The notes beneath the pieces are model-generated. The model was not told the origin of the DNA, made no database searches, and saw only the letters and a list, made by a program, of their open reading frames with translations. A stretch of 64,000 nucleotides of DNA, taken from the NCBI RefSeq assembly GCF_003234565.1, contig NZ_QKTU01000011.1, forward strand, positions 33,922-97,921. Direction: 5' to 3'. Positions within the stretch are counted from its first letter, which is position 1. Each line of letters opens with the position of its first letter. Source of the DNA: Curtobacterium sp. MCBD17_013 (GTDB lineage Bacteria; Actinomycetota; Actinomycetes; Actinomycetales; Microbacteriaceae). A program made the translations under genes and the position numbers. Shown in pieces: positions 25,530-33,685 of this stretch.

Positions 25530-26552
25530 ATGACCGAGACCGACATCCACGCCGTCCGCGGTCCGAGCATGACCGACGTCGCGCGGGCCGCCGGGGTGTC
25601 CGCGCAGACCGTCTCGCGGACCCTGCGCGACTCCCCGAACGTCAACCCCGAGACGCGTCGACGCGTCCTCCTGGCGGTCGAGCAGCTGGGGTACCGACTC
25701 AACAACGCGGCCCGGATGCTGTCGTCCGGCCGGTCCCGCACGCTCGGACTCGTGCTGCTGCAGTCCGGCGGGTACTACTCGCGCTCGGCGGTGACGGCGG
25801 GTGTCGAGTCGGCGGCCGAGGCCGCCGGACTCGCCGTGAGCATCGCGACCATCGCGTCCCTCGACACGGGCCAGATGGAGCGGTCCTTGTCGAAGCTCGC
25901 CGACCAGGGGGTCGAGGGCATCGTCATCGCGGTCCCGCTCATCTCGGTCACCCGCAAGATGGAGGAGATCACCCGCGAGATCCCGACCGTCACCGTCGAC
26001 GGTTCGCGCACGGCCGGCGCGGCCGTGGTCGGGATCGACCAGCGCGCCGCCGGGCGGCTCGCGACGGAGCACCTGCTGACACTCGGGCACGGTCAGGTGT
26101 GGCACGTGGGCGGACCGGACGAGTGGATCGAGGCCCGACAGCGTCGGCAGGGCTGGGAGGACGCCCTGGTGGCCGTGGGGATCGAACCGCCGCCGCCGCT
26201 CGAAGGGGACTGGTCGCCTGCCTCGGGTCACCGGCAGGGGCAGATCCTCGCCATGATCCCCGACGTGTCCGCGGTGTTCGTCGCGAGTGACGAGATGGCC
26301 TTCGGGGTCATCCGCGCCCTGCGCGAGCACGGGCGGCGGGTGCCCGACGACGTCTCGATCGTGAGCGTCGACGACATCGCGCTCGCGGCCTACTGCTCGC
26401 CGCCGCTCACCACGGTCCGGCAGGACTTCCACCGTGTCGGTGCGGCAGCCGTCGACCTGTTGCTCGCGCCCGGTGCCGGCCGCCCGCTGACCGACGACGG
26501 GGCCCCGGAGCTCGTCGTCCGGGCCACGACCGCCGCTCCCGCCGTTCGCTGA
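25530..26552 (+). CDS. LacI-family transcriptional repressor of the GH35/ABC/GH29 locus
   Basis: A 340-residue LacI repressor. The helix-turn-helix reads MTDVARAAGVSAQTVSRTL and the hinge AARMLSSGRS, followed by a sugar-sensor domain ending in VDDIALAAYCSPPLTTVRQ. Three copies of a 14-bp palindrome lie around it: in the gap to GH35, before its own gene, and before the downstream ABC operon, which it most likely controls. The ATG at 25530 follows CACAGT by six bases. Confidence 0.9.
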   Translation: MTETDIHAVRGPSMTDVARAAGVSAQTVSRTLRDSPNVNPETRRRVLLAVEQLGYRLNNAARMLSSGRSRTLGLVLLQSGGYYSRSAVTAGVESAAEAAGLAVSIATIASLDTGQMERSLSKLADQGVEGIVIAVPLISVTRKMEEITREIPTVTVDGSRTAGAAVVGIDQRAAGRLATEHLLTLGHGQVWHVGGPDEWIEARQRRQGWEDALVAVGIEPPPPLEGDWSPASGHRQGQILAMIPDVSAVFVASDEMAFGVIRALREHGRRVPDDVSIVSVDDIALAAYCSPPLTTVRQDFHRVGAAAVDLLLAPGAGRPLTDDGAPELVVRATTAAPAVR

Positions 26553-26623
26553 GTCGAGGGAGCGGCCGGCCGGGCGAGCGCCGTGCCGTTTGTTTCCGGC
26601 TCGTTAACCTGCTTGCGCGTCCG

Positions 26624-26637
26624 TGTTATCGATGCCA
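26624..26637. promoter_or_regulatory. LacI-type operator, copy 3, before the second sugar ABC operon
   Basis: Identical to copy 1 (TGTTATCGATGCCA). A TTGACA hexamer starts six bases downstream at 26643 without a clear -10 element at the usual distance, so the exact promoter is uncertain. About 140 bases of leader precede the binding-protein ATG at 26781. Confidence 0.7.
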
Positions 26638-26780
26638 CAGTGTTGACATCCGCGAACCAGGAGCACCCCGACCGGCACGCGGACGACGACGACGCCGATC
26701 CGTGCCCGGGCTGGCGGACCGGAACCACCACCCCCACTTCGACCCGTCCGGGCAACGCGCCCACGGAAGGACCCACAACG

Positions 26781-28106
26781 ATGAAGAGACCGCTCGTCAT
26801 GATCGGGGCCGCCGTCGCGGCGCTCGGACTGCTCGCCGGCTGCTCGACGACGAACTCCGGCTCGTCGTCCAGCGGCTCCACCACGCTGGACTTCGCCGCG
26901 CTCCAGGGCGGCTATGGCACCGCGATGTACCACAAGGTCATCGACGCGTACGAGAAGCTCCACCCCAATGTCCACATCAAGCTCACGCTGTCGAAGGACA
27001 TCGAGGACGAGATCACCCCGCAGATGAAGGCCGGGAACTACCCGGACCTCGTCGAGCTCGGCGAGGGACGCGCGGCCGGCCTCACCGAGACGATGGTCAA
27101 GGACAAGGCGCTCGAGGACCTCACCTCGGTGCTCAAGGAGAAGATCCCGGGTCAGGGCGGCACGGTCTCATCACAGTTGACCGGGGGCATCGTCGGCAAC
27201 CTGGCGACCAACCCATACGGCACCGACAAGACCTACCTGATGCCCGTCTACTACGCGCCGACCGGCCTGGTCTACGACAAGCACCTGTTCGCCGAGAAGG
27301 GCTGGGCGGTCCCGACGACCTGGAAGCAGATGTTCCAGCTCGGCGACGAGGCCAAGGCGCAGGGCATGTCGCTGTTCACCTACCCGACGACCGGCTACCT
27401 CGACTCGTTCTTCTACGCGCTCACGGCTGACGTCGGCGGCAAGGCGTTCTACGACGACGTCATGAACTACAAGCCCGGGATCTGGGAGACCGCGAAGGGC
27501 AAGAAGGTCCTCGACATCGCGACGAAGCTGTTGAGCTACGCCGCCCCGACCACCGTCGGCTACGCGAACGAGCAGGACTACCTGAAGAACCAGCAGAGCG
27601 TCATGGACGACAAGGCGCTCTTCATGCCGAACGGGACGTGGGTCTCGACGGAGATGGCGAGCGCACCGCGGGCCTCCGGGTTCGAGTGGGGACTCATGCC
27701 GCTGCCGGCGGTCTCCGCCGGTGACGAACGGTACATCGCGACGCAGACCGAGGCCGTGTGGGTGCCGAGCGCGGCGAAGCACAAGGACGCGGCGAAGGAC
27801 TTCATCGCGTTCATGTACTCGAAGAAGGCCGCCAAGCTGTTCGCCGCCTCCGGGGCGATCCAGCCCATCAAGGGCGTGTCCTCGCTCCTGACCGGCGACA
27901 ACAAGTCGTTCTACAAGGTCTACGACGAGTCGGGCGTCAAGCCGATCGTCGGCGGCTTCGCCAGTACCGGGACGGTCCAGGGCGTCAGCATCCAGGACAC
28001 CCTCTTCGGCACCGCCAACAGCATCATCACCGGCGACAAGACCGAGGCCCAGTGGCGGAGCGCCCTGAACGCCGCGAGCAACAAGCTCCACGCTGCGAAG
28101 GATTGA
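26781..28106 (+). CDS. Sugar ABC transporter substrate-binding lipoprotein (second importer)
   Basis: A 441-residue family-1 solute-binding protein with a signal peptide and lipobox LAGC near residues 18-21, followed by a Ser/Thr-rich linker. Later segments such as AEKGWAVPTTWKQMFQLGDEA and the C-terminal SKKAAKLFAASGAIQPIKGV are typical. The ATG at 26781 has a GAAGGA site; a much longer in-frame extension upstream has no signal-peptide logic. First gene of a five-gene operon with two permeases, a 59-residue membrane protein and a fucosidase. No ATPase is encoded. Confidence 0.88.
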   Translation: MKRPLVMIGAAVAALGLLAGCSTTNSGSSSSGSTTLDFAALQGGYGTAMYHKVIDAYEKLHPNVHIKLTLSKDIEDEITPQMKAGNYPDLVELGEGRAAGLTETMVKDKALEDLTSVLKEKIPGQGGTVSSQLTGGIVGNLATNPYGTDKTYLMPVYYAPTGLVYDKHLFAEKGWAVPTTWKQMFQLGDEAKAQGMSLFTYPTTGYLDSFFYALTADVGGKAFYDDVMNYKPGIWETAKGKKVLDIATKLLSYAAPTTVGYANEQDYLKNQQSVMDDKALFMPNGTWVSTEMASAPRASGFEWGLMPLPAVSAGDERYIATQTEAVWVPSAAKHKDAAKDFIAFMYSKKAAKLFAASGAIQPIKGVSSLLTGDNKSFYKVYDESGVKPIVGGFASTGTVQGVSIQDTLFGTANSIITGDKTEAQWRSALNAASNKLHAAKD

Positions 28107-28204
28107 CCGGAAGCATCGCACACCCGCCCCGGCGGTCCCGCTGATCCCGGGACCGCCGGGCCCCACGAGGGACCACACGAGGAACCAAGCGAAGGACGTC
28201 AATC

Positions 28205-29212
28205 GTGACCTCAACCTCCACACCACCGGCACCGACCACGGTCGCCGGTACCCCGGCACCGGTCGCGCCCTCCCGTGAGCGCCGGATCCGGCGGATCCAG
28301 CCGGGCGTCGCACGCCAAGGGAGCGGTGGCCGTCGCGGCGGTCGGGGCTTCGTCATCGCCTGCCTCGCCCCGGCGCTCGTCCTGTTCGCCGTGTTCATGG
28401 TGTGGCCGACGATCAGCGTGTTCCGCATGTCGTTGTTCACCTGGAGCGGTTTCTCGCCGACCGCGCAGTTCGTCGGGCTCCAGAACTTCGAGGCGCTGTT
28501 CCAGGACCAGCAGTTCATCCGGGCGTTCGAGAACACGGTCGCGCTGCTCGTCGTCGTCACCGTCGTCACCATGGGGATGGCACTGTTCCTGGCGGCGATC
28601 ATGACCCGGCAGTCGCTCCGCGCGAAGAACCTCTACCGGTTCATCCTCTACATCCCGAACATCCTGTCGGTCGTCGTGATCGCGGCGATCTTCTCCGCGA
28701 TCTACGACCAGGACAACGGGCTCATCAACGGCTCGCTCCACCTGCTGTCGCTCGACGGGCTCCGTCAGGTCTGGCTCGGCGACCAGCACATCGTCGTCTA
28801 CTCCGTCGGCATCGCCATGGTCTGGCAGTCGCTCGGCTACTACATGGTCATGTACATGTCGAGCATGGCGAGCGTCCCCGAGGAGCTCTACGAGGCCTCG
28901 TCGCTCGACGGCGCGAGCAACGGTCGCCAGTTCTTCACGATCACGCTGCCGCTCATCTGGCAGAACCTCCGCACCACGCTGACCTTCTTCATCATGAGCG
29001 CGGTCAACCTCAGCTTCGTCCTCGTGCACGCGATGACCGGCGGTGGGCCCGACGGCTCGAGCGAGGTGCTCCTGTCCTACATGTACAAGCAGGCCTACAC
29101 GAACGGGTCATACGGCTACGGGATGGCGATCGGGGTCGTCATCTTCGCGTTCTCGTTCCTCGTCTCGCTCCTGGTGAGCCGGGCCACCAAGCGCGAGCCG
29201 CTGCAGTTCTGA
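28205..29212 (+). CDS. Sugar ABC transporter permease, MalF-type (second importer)
   Basis: A 335-residue permease with a long Pro-rich, Arg-rich cytoplasmic N-terminus (about 45 residues) and six membrane segments. The ATPase-binding EAA loop is EASSLDGASNGRQFFTITLPL near residues 235-255. The GTG at 28205 follows an AAGGACG site. Partner of the permease encoded 10 bp downstream. Confidence 0.9.
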   Translation: MTSTSTPPAPTTVAGTPAPVAPSRERRIRRIQPGVARQGSGGRRGGRGFVIACLAPALVLFAVFMVWPTISVFRMSLFTWSGFSPTAQFVGLQNFEALFQDQQFIRAFENTVALLVVVTVVTMGMALFLAAIMTRQSLRAKNLYRFILYIPNILSVVVIAAIFSAIYDQDNGLINGSLHLLSLDGLRQVWLGDQHIVVYSVGIAMVWQSLGYYMVMYMSSMASVPEELYEASSLDGASNGRQFFTITLPLIWQNLRTTLTFFIMSAVNLSFVLVHAMTGGGPDGSSEVLLSYMYKQAYTNGSYGYGMAIGVVIFAFSFLVSLLVSRATKREPLQF

Positions 29213-29222
29213 GGAGTCGACC

Positions 29223-30101
29223 ATGACCACCATCACCACTCGCCGCCCCCGCGTCGGCCGCACCCTCACCTACGTCCTCGTCATCATCGCCTCGCTCGCC
29301 ACCGCGGTCCCGGTCGCGTGGGTGATCTTCGCGTCCGTCAAGAAGAAGAGCGAGTTCTACGGCAGCCCATGGGCGCTGCCGCAGGGTTTCCACTGGCAGA
29401 ACTACGTCGCCGCGTTCGTCGACGCCCAGATGGGCCAGTACTTCCTGACGAGCGTGCTCGTGACGCTGCTCGGGCTCGCTTTCGTCCTCGCGGTCTCGAT
29501 TCCCGCCGCCTACGTCATCGCGCGCTACGAGTTCCCGGGCAAGCGGATCATCGAACTCGCGCTGCTCGCGGGCCTGTTCGTCAACGTCAACTACATCGTC
29601 GTGCCGATCTTCCTCATGCTCGTCGGCTGGGACCGGGCGATCAGCTCGATCGCGCCGAACGGGCTGTTCCTCAACGACCCCGTGATGCTCTCCCTCGTCT
29701 ACGCGGCGACGAGCATCCCGTTCACGATCTACCTGCTCACCGCGTTCTTCCGCACGATCCCGGTGGACTACGAGGAGGCCGCGTCGCTCGACGGCGCGAG
29801 CCGGTTCGGCGTGATGACCCGGATCATGCTCCCGATGGCGCGCCCCGCGGTGACCACCGTGATCCTGTTCAACTTCCTCGCCTACTGGAACGACTTCATC
29901 ATCTCGATGACCCTGCTGACCGGGTCGCACAAGACGGTCCAGGTCGGTCTCCTCAACCTGATGACCGCCGAGAAGGCCGCTGCCGATTACGGACGTCTCT
30001 ACGCCGGCATGGTCATCGTCATCGTCCCCGTGCTCATCGTGTACGCGCTCATCCAACGTCGGCTCATCGAGGGCATGGCGTCCGGCGGGGTCAAGGGATG
30101 A
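29223..30101 (+). CDS. Sugar ABC transporter permease, MalG-type (second importer)
   Basis: A 292-residue permease with six membrane segments. The EAA loop is EAASLDGASRFGVMTRIMLPM near residues 182-202. GAGGAG precedes the ATG at 29223. Followed within 37 bp by the small membrane-protein gene. Confidence 0.9.
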   Translation: MTTITTRRPRVGRTLTYVLVIIASLATAVPVAWVIFASVKKKSEFYGSPWALPQGFHWQNYVAAFVDAQMGQYFLTSVLVTLLGLAFVLAVSIPAAYVIARYEFPGKRIIELALLAGLFVNVNYIVVPIFLMLVGWDRAISSIAPNGLFLNDPVMLSLVYAATSIPFTIYLLTAFFRTIPVDYEEAASLDGASRFGVMTRIMLPMARPAVTTVILFNFLAYWNDFIISMTLLTGSHKTVQVGLLNLMTAEKAAADYGRLYAGMVIVIVPVLIVYALIQRRLIEGMASGGVKG

Positions 30102-30138
30102 GCGCGGCAGTGTTCGACGTCATGAAGGGATCCGGACA

Positions 30139-30318
30139 GTGAAGGAATCGACCGCAGCGGCACTCGTGATCGTGGCCCGCGTCGTGGCGGTGCTCGTCTG
30201 CGTCGTCCTCGTCGTGGTCGCGCGGACCCACGTCGGCTGGCCGAGCCTGCTGCTCATGCTCGTCGGGCTCGCCGGACTCATCGCCGTGCTCTGGAGCTAC
30301 AACCGGCGGTTCCGGTGA
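30139..30318 (+). CDS. 59-residue membrane protein in the sugar ABC operon (DUF6903-like)
   Basis: A short gene between the permease and fucosidase genes. It encodes 59 residues with two hydrophobic segments, ALVIVARVVAVLVCVVLVVVA and LLLMLVGLAGLIAVLWSY, separated by RTHVGWPS and ending in NRRFR. GTG at 30139 has AAGGGA eight bases upstream, and its TGA overlaps the GTG of the fucosidase gene. Small two-span proteins of this layout occur in actinobacterial sugar ABC operons (DUF6903); a role as importer accessory subunit is inferred only. Confidence 0.7.
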   Translation: MKESTAAALVIVARVVAVLVCVVLVVVARTHVGWPSLLLMLVGLAGLIAVLWSYNRRFR

Positions 30319-31844
30319 GCGGAGCAGCGGCCGGGAGTCCCGGAGCGGCCGCCACGAGTGCCGTCACCCCACTGGATCCCGCGTTGGCGGCGATGGTCGC
30401 AGTGCGCCCCTCCCAGCGGCAGTTGGCGTGGCAGGCGATGGAGTTCACCGCGTTCGTCCACTTCGGCATGAACACGATGACCGACCGTGAATGGGGTGCG
30501 GGACACGAGGACCCGGCGCTCTTCGATCCCGAGGACGTCGACACGGACCAGTGGATGGCAGCGGTCGCGAGCGCCGGCATGACCGGGGTGATCCTGACCG
30601 CCAAGCACCACGACGGCTTCTGTCTCTGGCCGAGCGCCGTGACCCGCCACTCCGTGGCCGCATCGCCCTGGCGCGGGGGGCACGGCGACCTGGTCGGCGA
30701 GGTCGCGGACGCCGCCCGGCGCCACGGTCTCCGGTTCGGCGTCTACCTGTCGCCGTGGGACCGGACCGAGGCGTCCTACGGTTCGGGCCGCGCGTACGAC
30801 GACTTCTACGTGGCCCAGCTCACGGAGCTGCTCACCGGGTACGGCGACGTGTTCTCGGTGTGGTTCGACGGTGCCAACGGCGAGGGACCGAACGGTCGAC
30901 GCCAGGTGTACGACTGGGATCGCTACTACGCCGTCATCCGCGAACTCCAACCGGGCGCGGTCATCAACGTCTGCGGCCCGGACGTCCGCTGGTGTGGGAA
31001 CGAGGCCGGGCACACCCGCGCCGACGAGTGGAGCGTCGTGCCGCGTGCGCTGCAGGACGCCGAGCGCATCGCCGAACGATCCCAGCAGGTCGACGACGGC
31101 ACCTTCACCACGCTGGTGCGGAGCGACGAGGAGGATCTGGGCAGCCGAGCCGCCCTCGCCGGGCACGAGGACGACCTGATCTGGTACCCGGCCGAGGTGA
31201 ACACGTCGATCCGCCCCGGTTGGTTCCACCACCCGGCCGAGGACGACGCGGTCCGCAGCGTCGACGAGCTGTTCGCGATCCACCGGTCGGCGGTGGGCGG
31301 CAACGCGGGGTTCCTGCTGAACGTCCCGCCGACACGAGCCGGTCGGATCGCGGAGCCCGACGTCGCGGTGCTCGCCGAGCTCGGCGAACGGATCGCGGAC
31401 CAGCGTCGGCGTGTCGTCGAGGCGGACGTCGAGCCGTCGAGCGGTGTGGTCCGGACTGGCGGCGATGGCTGGCCGCGCCCCGACATCGGCTCGCCCGCGG
31501 GTCCGGCGCTCGACCTCGCCAACGGCACCGGTCGGTGGGAGCCCGAGCCGGGCGATGCGTCGCCGCACCTCACCCTGCGACTGGCCGAGCCGACGGTCGT
31601 CGAGGCCGTCGTCATCAAGGAGGAGATCGCCGTCGGGCAGCGCATCGAGCGCGCTGTCGTGACGGCGGCCCTTCGGGGTGCACTCGTCCTGCGCGCTGAG
31701 TTCGGTGCGGTCGGCTACCAGCGCATCGTCCCGCTCGCCCCCGAACTCGTCGACACCGTGACGATCGAGATCCGGCTCTCCCGCGCCGTCCCGGTGATCG
31801 CGGGCGTCGCAGTGGTCAGGGCGGCGGTGACACCCGGCGGATGA
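30315..31844 (+). CDS. GH29 alpha-L-fucosidase
   Basis: A 509-residue cytoplasmic enzyme. The GH29 barrel is marked by FTAFVHFGMNTMTDREWG, LTAKHHDGFCLW and the nucleophile Asp in VWFDGANG; a C-terminal beta-sandwich of about 130 residues follows. It would remove alpha-L-fucose from imported oligosaccharides. The start GTG 30315 overlaps the stop of the preceding gene. As last gene of a LacI-controlled sugar ABC operon next to a GH35 beta-galactosidase, it suggests a fucosylated galactoside substrate, such as xyloglucan side chains. Confidence 0.88.
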   Translation: MSGAAAGSPGAAATSAVTPLDPALAAMVAVRPSQRQLAWQAMEFTAFVHFGMNTMTDREWGAGHEDPALFDPEDVDTDQWMAAVASAGMTGVILTAKHHDGFCLWPSAVTRHSVAASPWRGGHGDLVGEVADAARRHGLRFGVYLSPWDRTEASYGSGRAYDDFYVAQLTELLTGYGDVFSVWFDGANGEGPNGRRQVYDWDRYYAVIRELQPGAVINVCGPDVRWCGNEAGHTRADEWSVVPRALQDAERIAERSQQVDDGTFTTLVRSDEEDLGSRAALAGHEDDLIWYPAEVNTSIRPGWFHHPAEDDAVRSVDELFAIHRSAVGGNAGFLLNVPPTRAGRIAEPDVAVLAELGERIADQRRRVVEADVEPSSGVVRTGGDGWPRPDIGSPAGPALDLANGTGRWEPEPGDASPHLTLRLAEPTVVEAVVIKEEIAVGQRIERAVVTAALRGALVLRAEFGAVGYQRIVPLAPELVDTVTIEIRLSRAVPVIAGVAVVRAAVTPGG

Positions 31845-31954
31845 GCGGGGGGCGTGTGCCCGCGAGGGTGGTGTCCGGCGCCCCGGGTCCTGAGGCGGCT
31901 GGCAGGCAGCGCGGAGTGCGATGAGCAGGAGTTCCGAGCCCGAGGAGATGCATC

Positions 31955-32686
31955 GTGCCCCTGAATCCAGCTGTCGCGAACCGCTCGACCGGTGTCGTGC
32001 CTCCCGGCCGGCCCGGCGGGTTCGAACTCGCCCTGCTCGACCGCGGCGCCGACGTCCTGCAGACCACCGCACCGTTGGCCGGGTTCGACGTCTACGTCGT
32101 CGGTTTCCACTGCGTCAAGGGGGAGCCGGACCTGCAGATGGAGGCGCACCACTTCTGCAAGGTGGTGAACGCGGACATGCTCCAGTGCGTCCTCTTCGAC
32201 GGCAACACGCGCGACGCGAACCTGATCGGCATCGAGTACATCGTCTCCGAGGCGTTGTACGGAACGCTCCCCGAGGAGGAACGGGCCGCGTGGCACCCGC
32301 ACAACCACGAGGTGTTCTCCGGGGAACTCGTCGCGCCCGGACTGCCGGTCGCCATCGAGACGGAGCTGATGGGGCACCTCGTGAACTCGTACGGCAAGAC
32401 CTGGCACACCTGGCACAGCACGCCGATGGGGGAGCACCCGCCGCAGCCGTTGCCCCTCGGCGACCCGATGCTCATGTGGTCGTTCAACCGCGAGGGCGAG
32501 GTCGACGAGGCCCTGCGTCGGGACCGCAACGCCGCGATGCACACGGACCCCGAGCCGCGGAAGGCGTCCCGGGCGAAGTACCTCGACCGGGCGCATCCGC
32601 AGCAGGGGGTCGCGACGATGCGCGACGCCTTCAGCGGGACGAGTCCGACTCCCGGCGTGGTCGATGCGCAGGACGGGCGCCCCTGA
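31955..32686 (+). CDS. DUF1264 (oil-body-associated-like) protein
   Basis: A 243-residue soluble protein. Characteristic segments are HHFCKVVNADMLQCVLFDGNT, LIGIEYIVSEALYGTLPEEE, WHPHNHEVFSGELVAPGLP and NSYGKTWHTWHS, the His/Trp-rich signature of DUF1264, the family of plant oil-body-associated proteins also found in bacteria. Its biochemical role is not established. GTG at 31955 has CGAGGAG eight bases before. It is 110 bp from the fucosidase gene, so linkage to that operon is uncertain. Confidence 0.8.
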   Translation: MPLNPAVANRSTGVVPPGRPGGFELALLDRGADVLQTTAPLAGFDVYVVGFHCVKGEPDLQMEAHHFCKVVNADMLQCVLFDGNTRDANLIGIEYIVSEALYGTLPEEERAAWHPHNHEVFSGELVAPGLPVAIETELMGHLVNSYGKTWHTWHSTPMGEHPPQPLPLGDPMLMWSFNREGEVDEALRRDRNAAMHTDPEPRKASRAKYLDRAHPQQGVATMRDAFSGTSPTPGVVDAQDGRP

Positions 32687-32699
32687 CCCGCTGGCCGCG

Positions 32700-32950
32700 C
32701 TGCCCCTGCTGCGCCGGTGTGGCGAGGAGCAACGACGTCACCGACCGCGGCATGTCCGCCTGCGTGCCCTGGCTCACCGACGTGTCGTTCTCCGGGCCAC
32801 ACCCGCGGACCTCATCACCGGCGGGAGCGCCCGGCGCAGAACCGGACCGTCGTGTCGACCACGCGACTGGTGACGATGACCGTCGGGGGCAACGACGTCG
32901 GCGACGTGGCCGGGCTCATGATGTGCCGGAGCGCGTCGCCCGCTGGGGCC
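32700..32950 (+). pseudogene. Decayed SGNH/GDSL hydrolase
   Basis: Pieces of one SGNH hydrolase lie in order in three frames: ARSNDVTDRGMSACVPWLTD (about 32720-32780), ATPADLITGGSAR (about 32802-32840) and TTRLVTMTVGGNDVGDVAGL (about 32856-32915). GGND preceded by a hydrophobic strand is block III of the family. The catalytic N-terminal GDS block and the C-terminal DxxH block are absent. The gap between the DUF1264 and Lrp genes is otherwise empty. Confidence 0.5.
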
Positions 32951-32988
32951 GGGGCGCGTTCGTCGCCGGTGGCCCGGCTCGGCGCTCG

Positions 32989-33540
32989 TCACTCGTCGCG
33001 CAGCACCCCGGCCCCGCGGTAGTTCCCGAGTCCGAGGAACGTTTCGACCCGCTGCACGCCGGGGATCTGCCAGATCCGAACGAGGAGGACCTCCTGCAGG
33101 TGGGCGTGGTCACGCAGGCGGAACTTGGCGATGAGGTCCCACTGGCCCGTGACGATGTCGAGGTCCTCGAGCTCCGGCATCTCGACGAGGCGCTCGATGA
33201 TCGCACCGAGGTCGGCACCGGCGGCGGCGGTCATCGGGATGTGCACTGACATGGAGTAGCCGAGGGTCGCCCAGTCGATGTCGAGCGTGTAGGCGCGGAT
33301 GACGCCGAGGCGTTCCAGTCGGGCGATCCGCTCGCCGATCGCGGGGGCGGAGAGCGCGACCTCGCGGGACAGGGCGCGCTGGGAGCGCCGCGAGTCGTCG
33401 GCGAGCGCCCGGAGGAGGGCGTGGTCGAGCTCGTCGAGCGGGACCTTCGCCGTCGGGCGCTGGATGAGCTGCGCGAGCTTCGAGCCGGCGGGGGCCTCGT
33501 CGTCGTCCGGGCCGGTCGCTTCGGTGCTCGAGGTGCTCAT
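32989..33540 (-). CDS. Lrp/AsnC-family transcriptional regulator
   Basis: A 183-residue regulator. After a disordered N-terminus of about 35 residues comes the winged helix-turn-helix LDHALLRALADDSRRSQRAL with SAPAIGERIARLERLG, then an effector-binding RAM domain (VETFLGLGNYRG). Lrp proteins sense amino acids. It lies at the end of the leftward peptide-ABC/aminotransferase operon, separated by 145 bp of repeats, so regulation of that operon is plausible. GAGGAGA precedes the ATG. Confidence 0.88.
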   Translation of the reverse strand: MSTSSTEATGPDDDEAPAGSKLAQLIQRPTAKVPLDELDHALLRALADDSRRSQRALSREVALSAPAIGERIARLERLGVIRAYTLDIDWATLGYSMSVHIPMTAAAGADLGAIIERLVEMPELEDLDIVTGQWDLIAKFRLRDHAHLQEVLLVRIWQIPGVQRVETFLGLGNYRGAGVLRDE

Positions 33541-33567
33541 CCGCTCTCTTCTCCTCGCGTCCCCCGG

Positions 33568-33651
33568 CAGCCTAACCGGGGAGACCGGCAGCCTAGCCGG
33601 GGCGCACTGCGGCCCGGCCGGGGATCCTCGCAGCCCGACCGGTGCGCCCGA
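33568..33651. repeat. Four imperfect 21-bp tandem repeats
   Basis: Four units of exactly 21 bp share a CAGCC-CCGG core with scattered changes. They fill most of the gap between the Lrp gene and the aminotransferase gene, outside any convincing gene. Internal CCGG pairs could form hairpins. Confidence 0.65.
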
Positions 33652-33685
33652 AGCCCCGTCCGGCCCCGGACGCCGATCCCCACGG

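Noticed and set aside
30098..30142. Possible 14-codon gene overlapping the permease stop
   Set aside because: It is too short to support, and the GTG at 30139 with a proper ribosome site explains the following small protein.
33568..33651. Considered as a CRISPR array
   Set aside because: Units are contiguous at 21 bp without spacers and are diverged; no cas genes are present.
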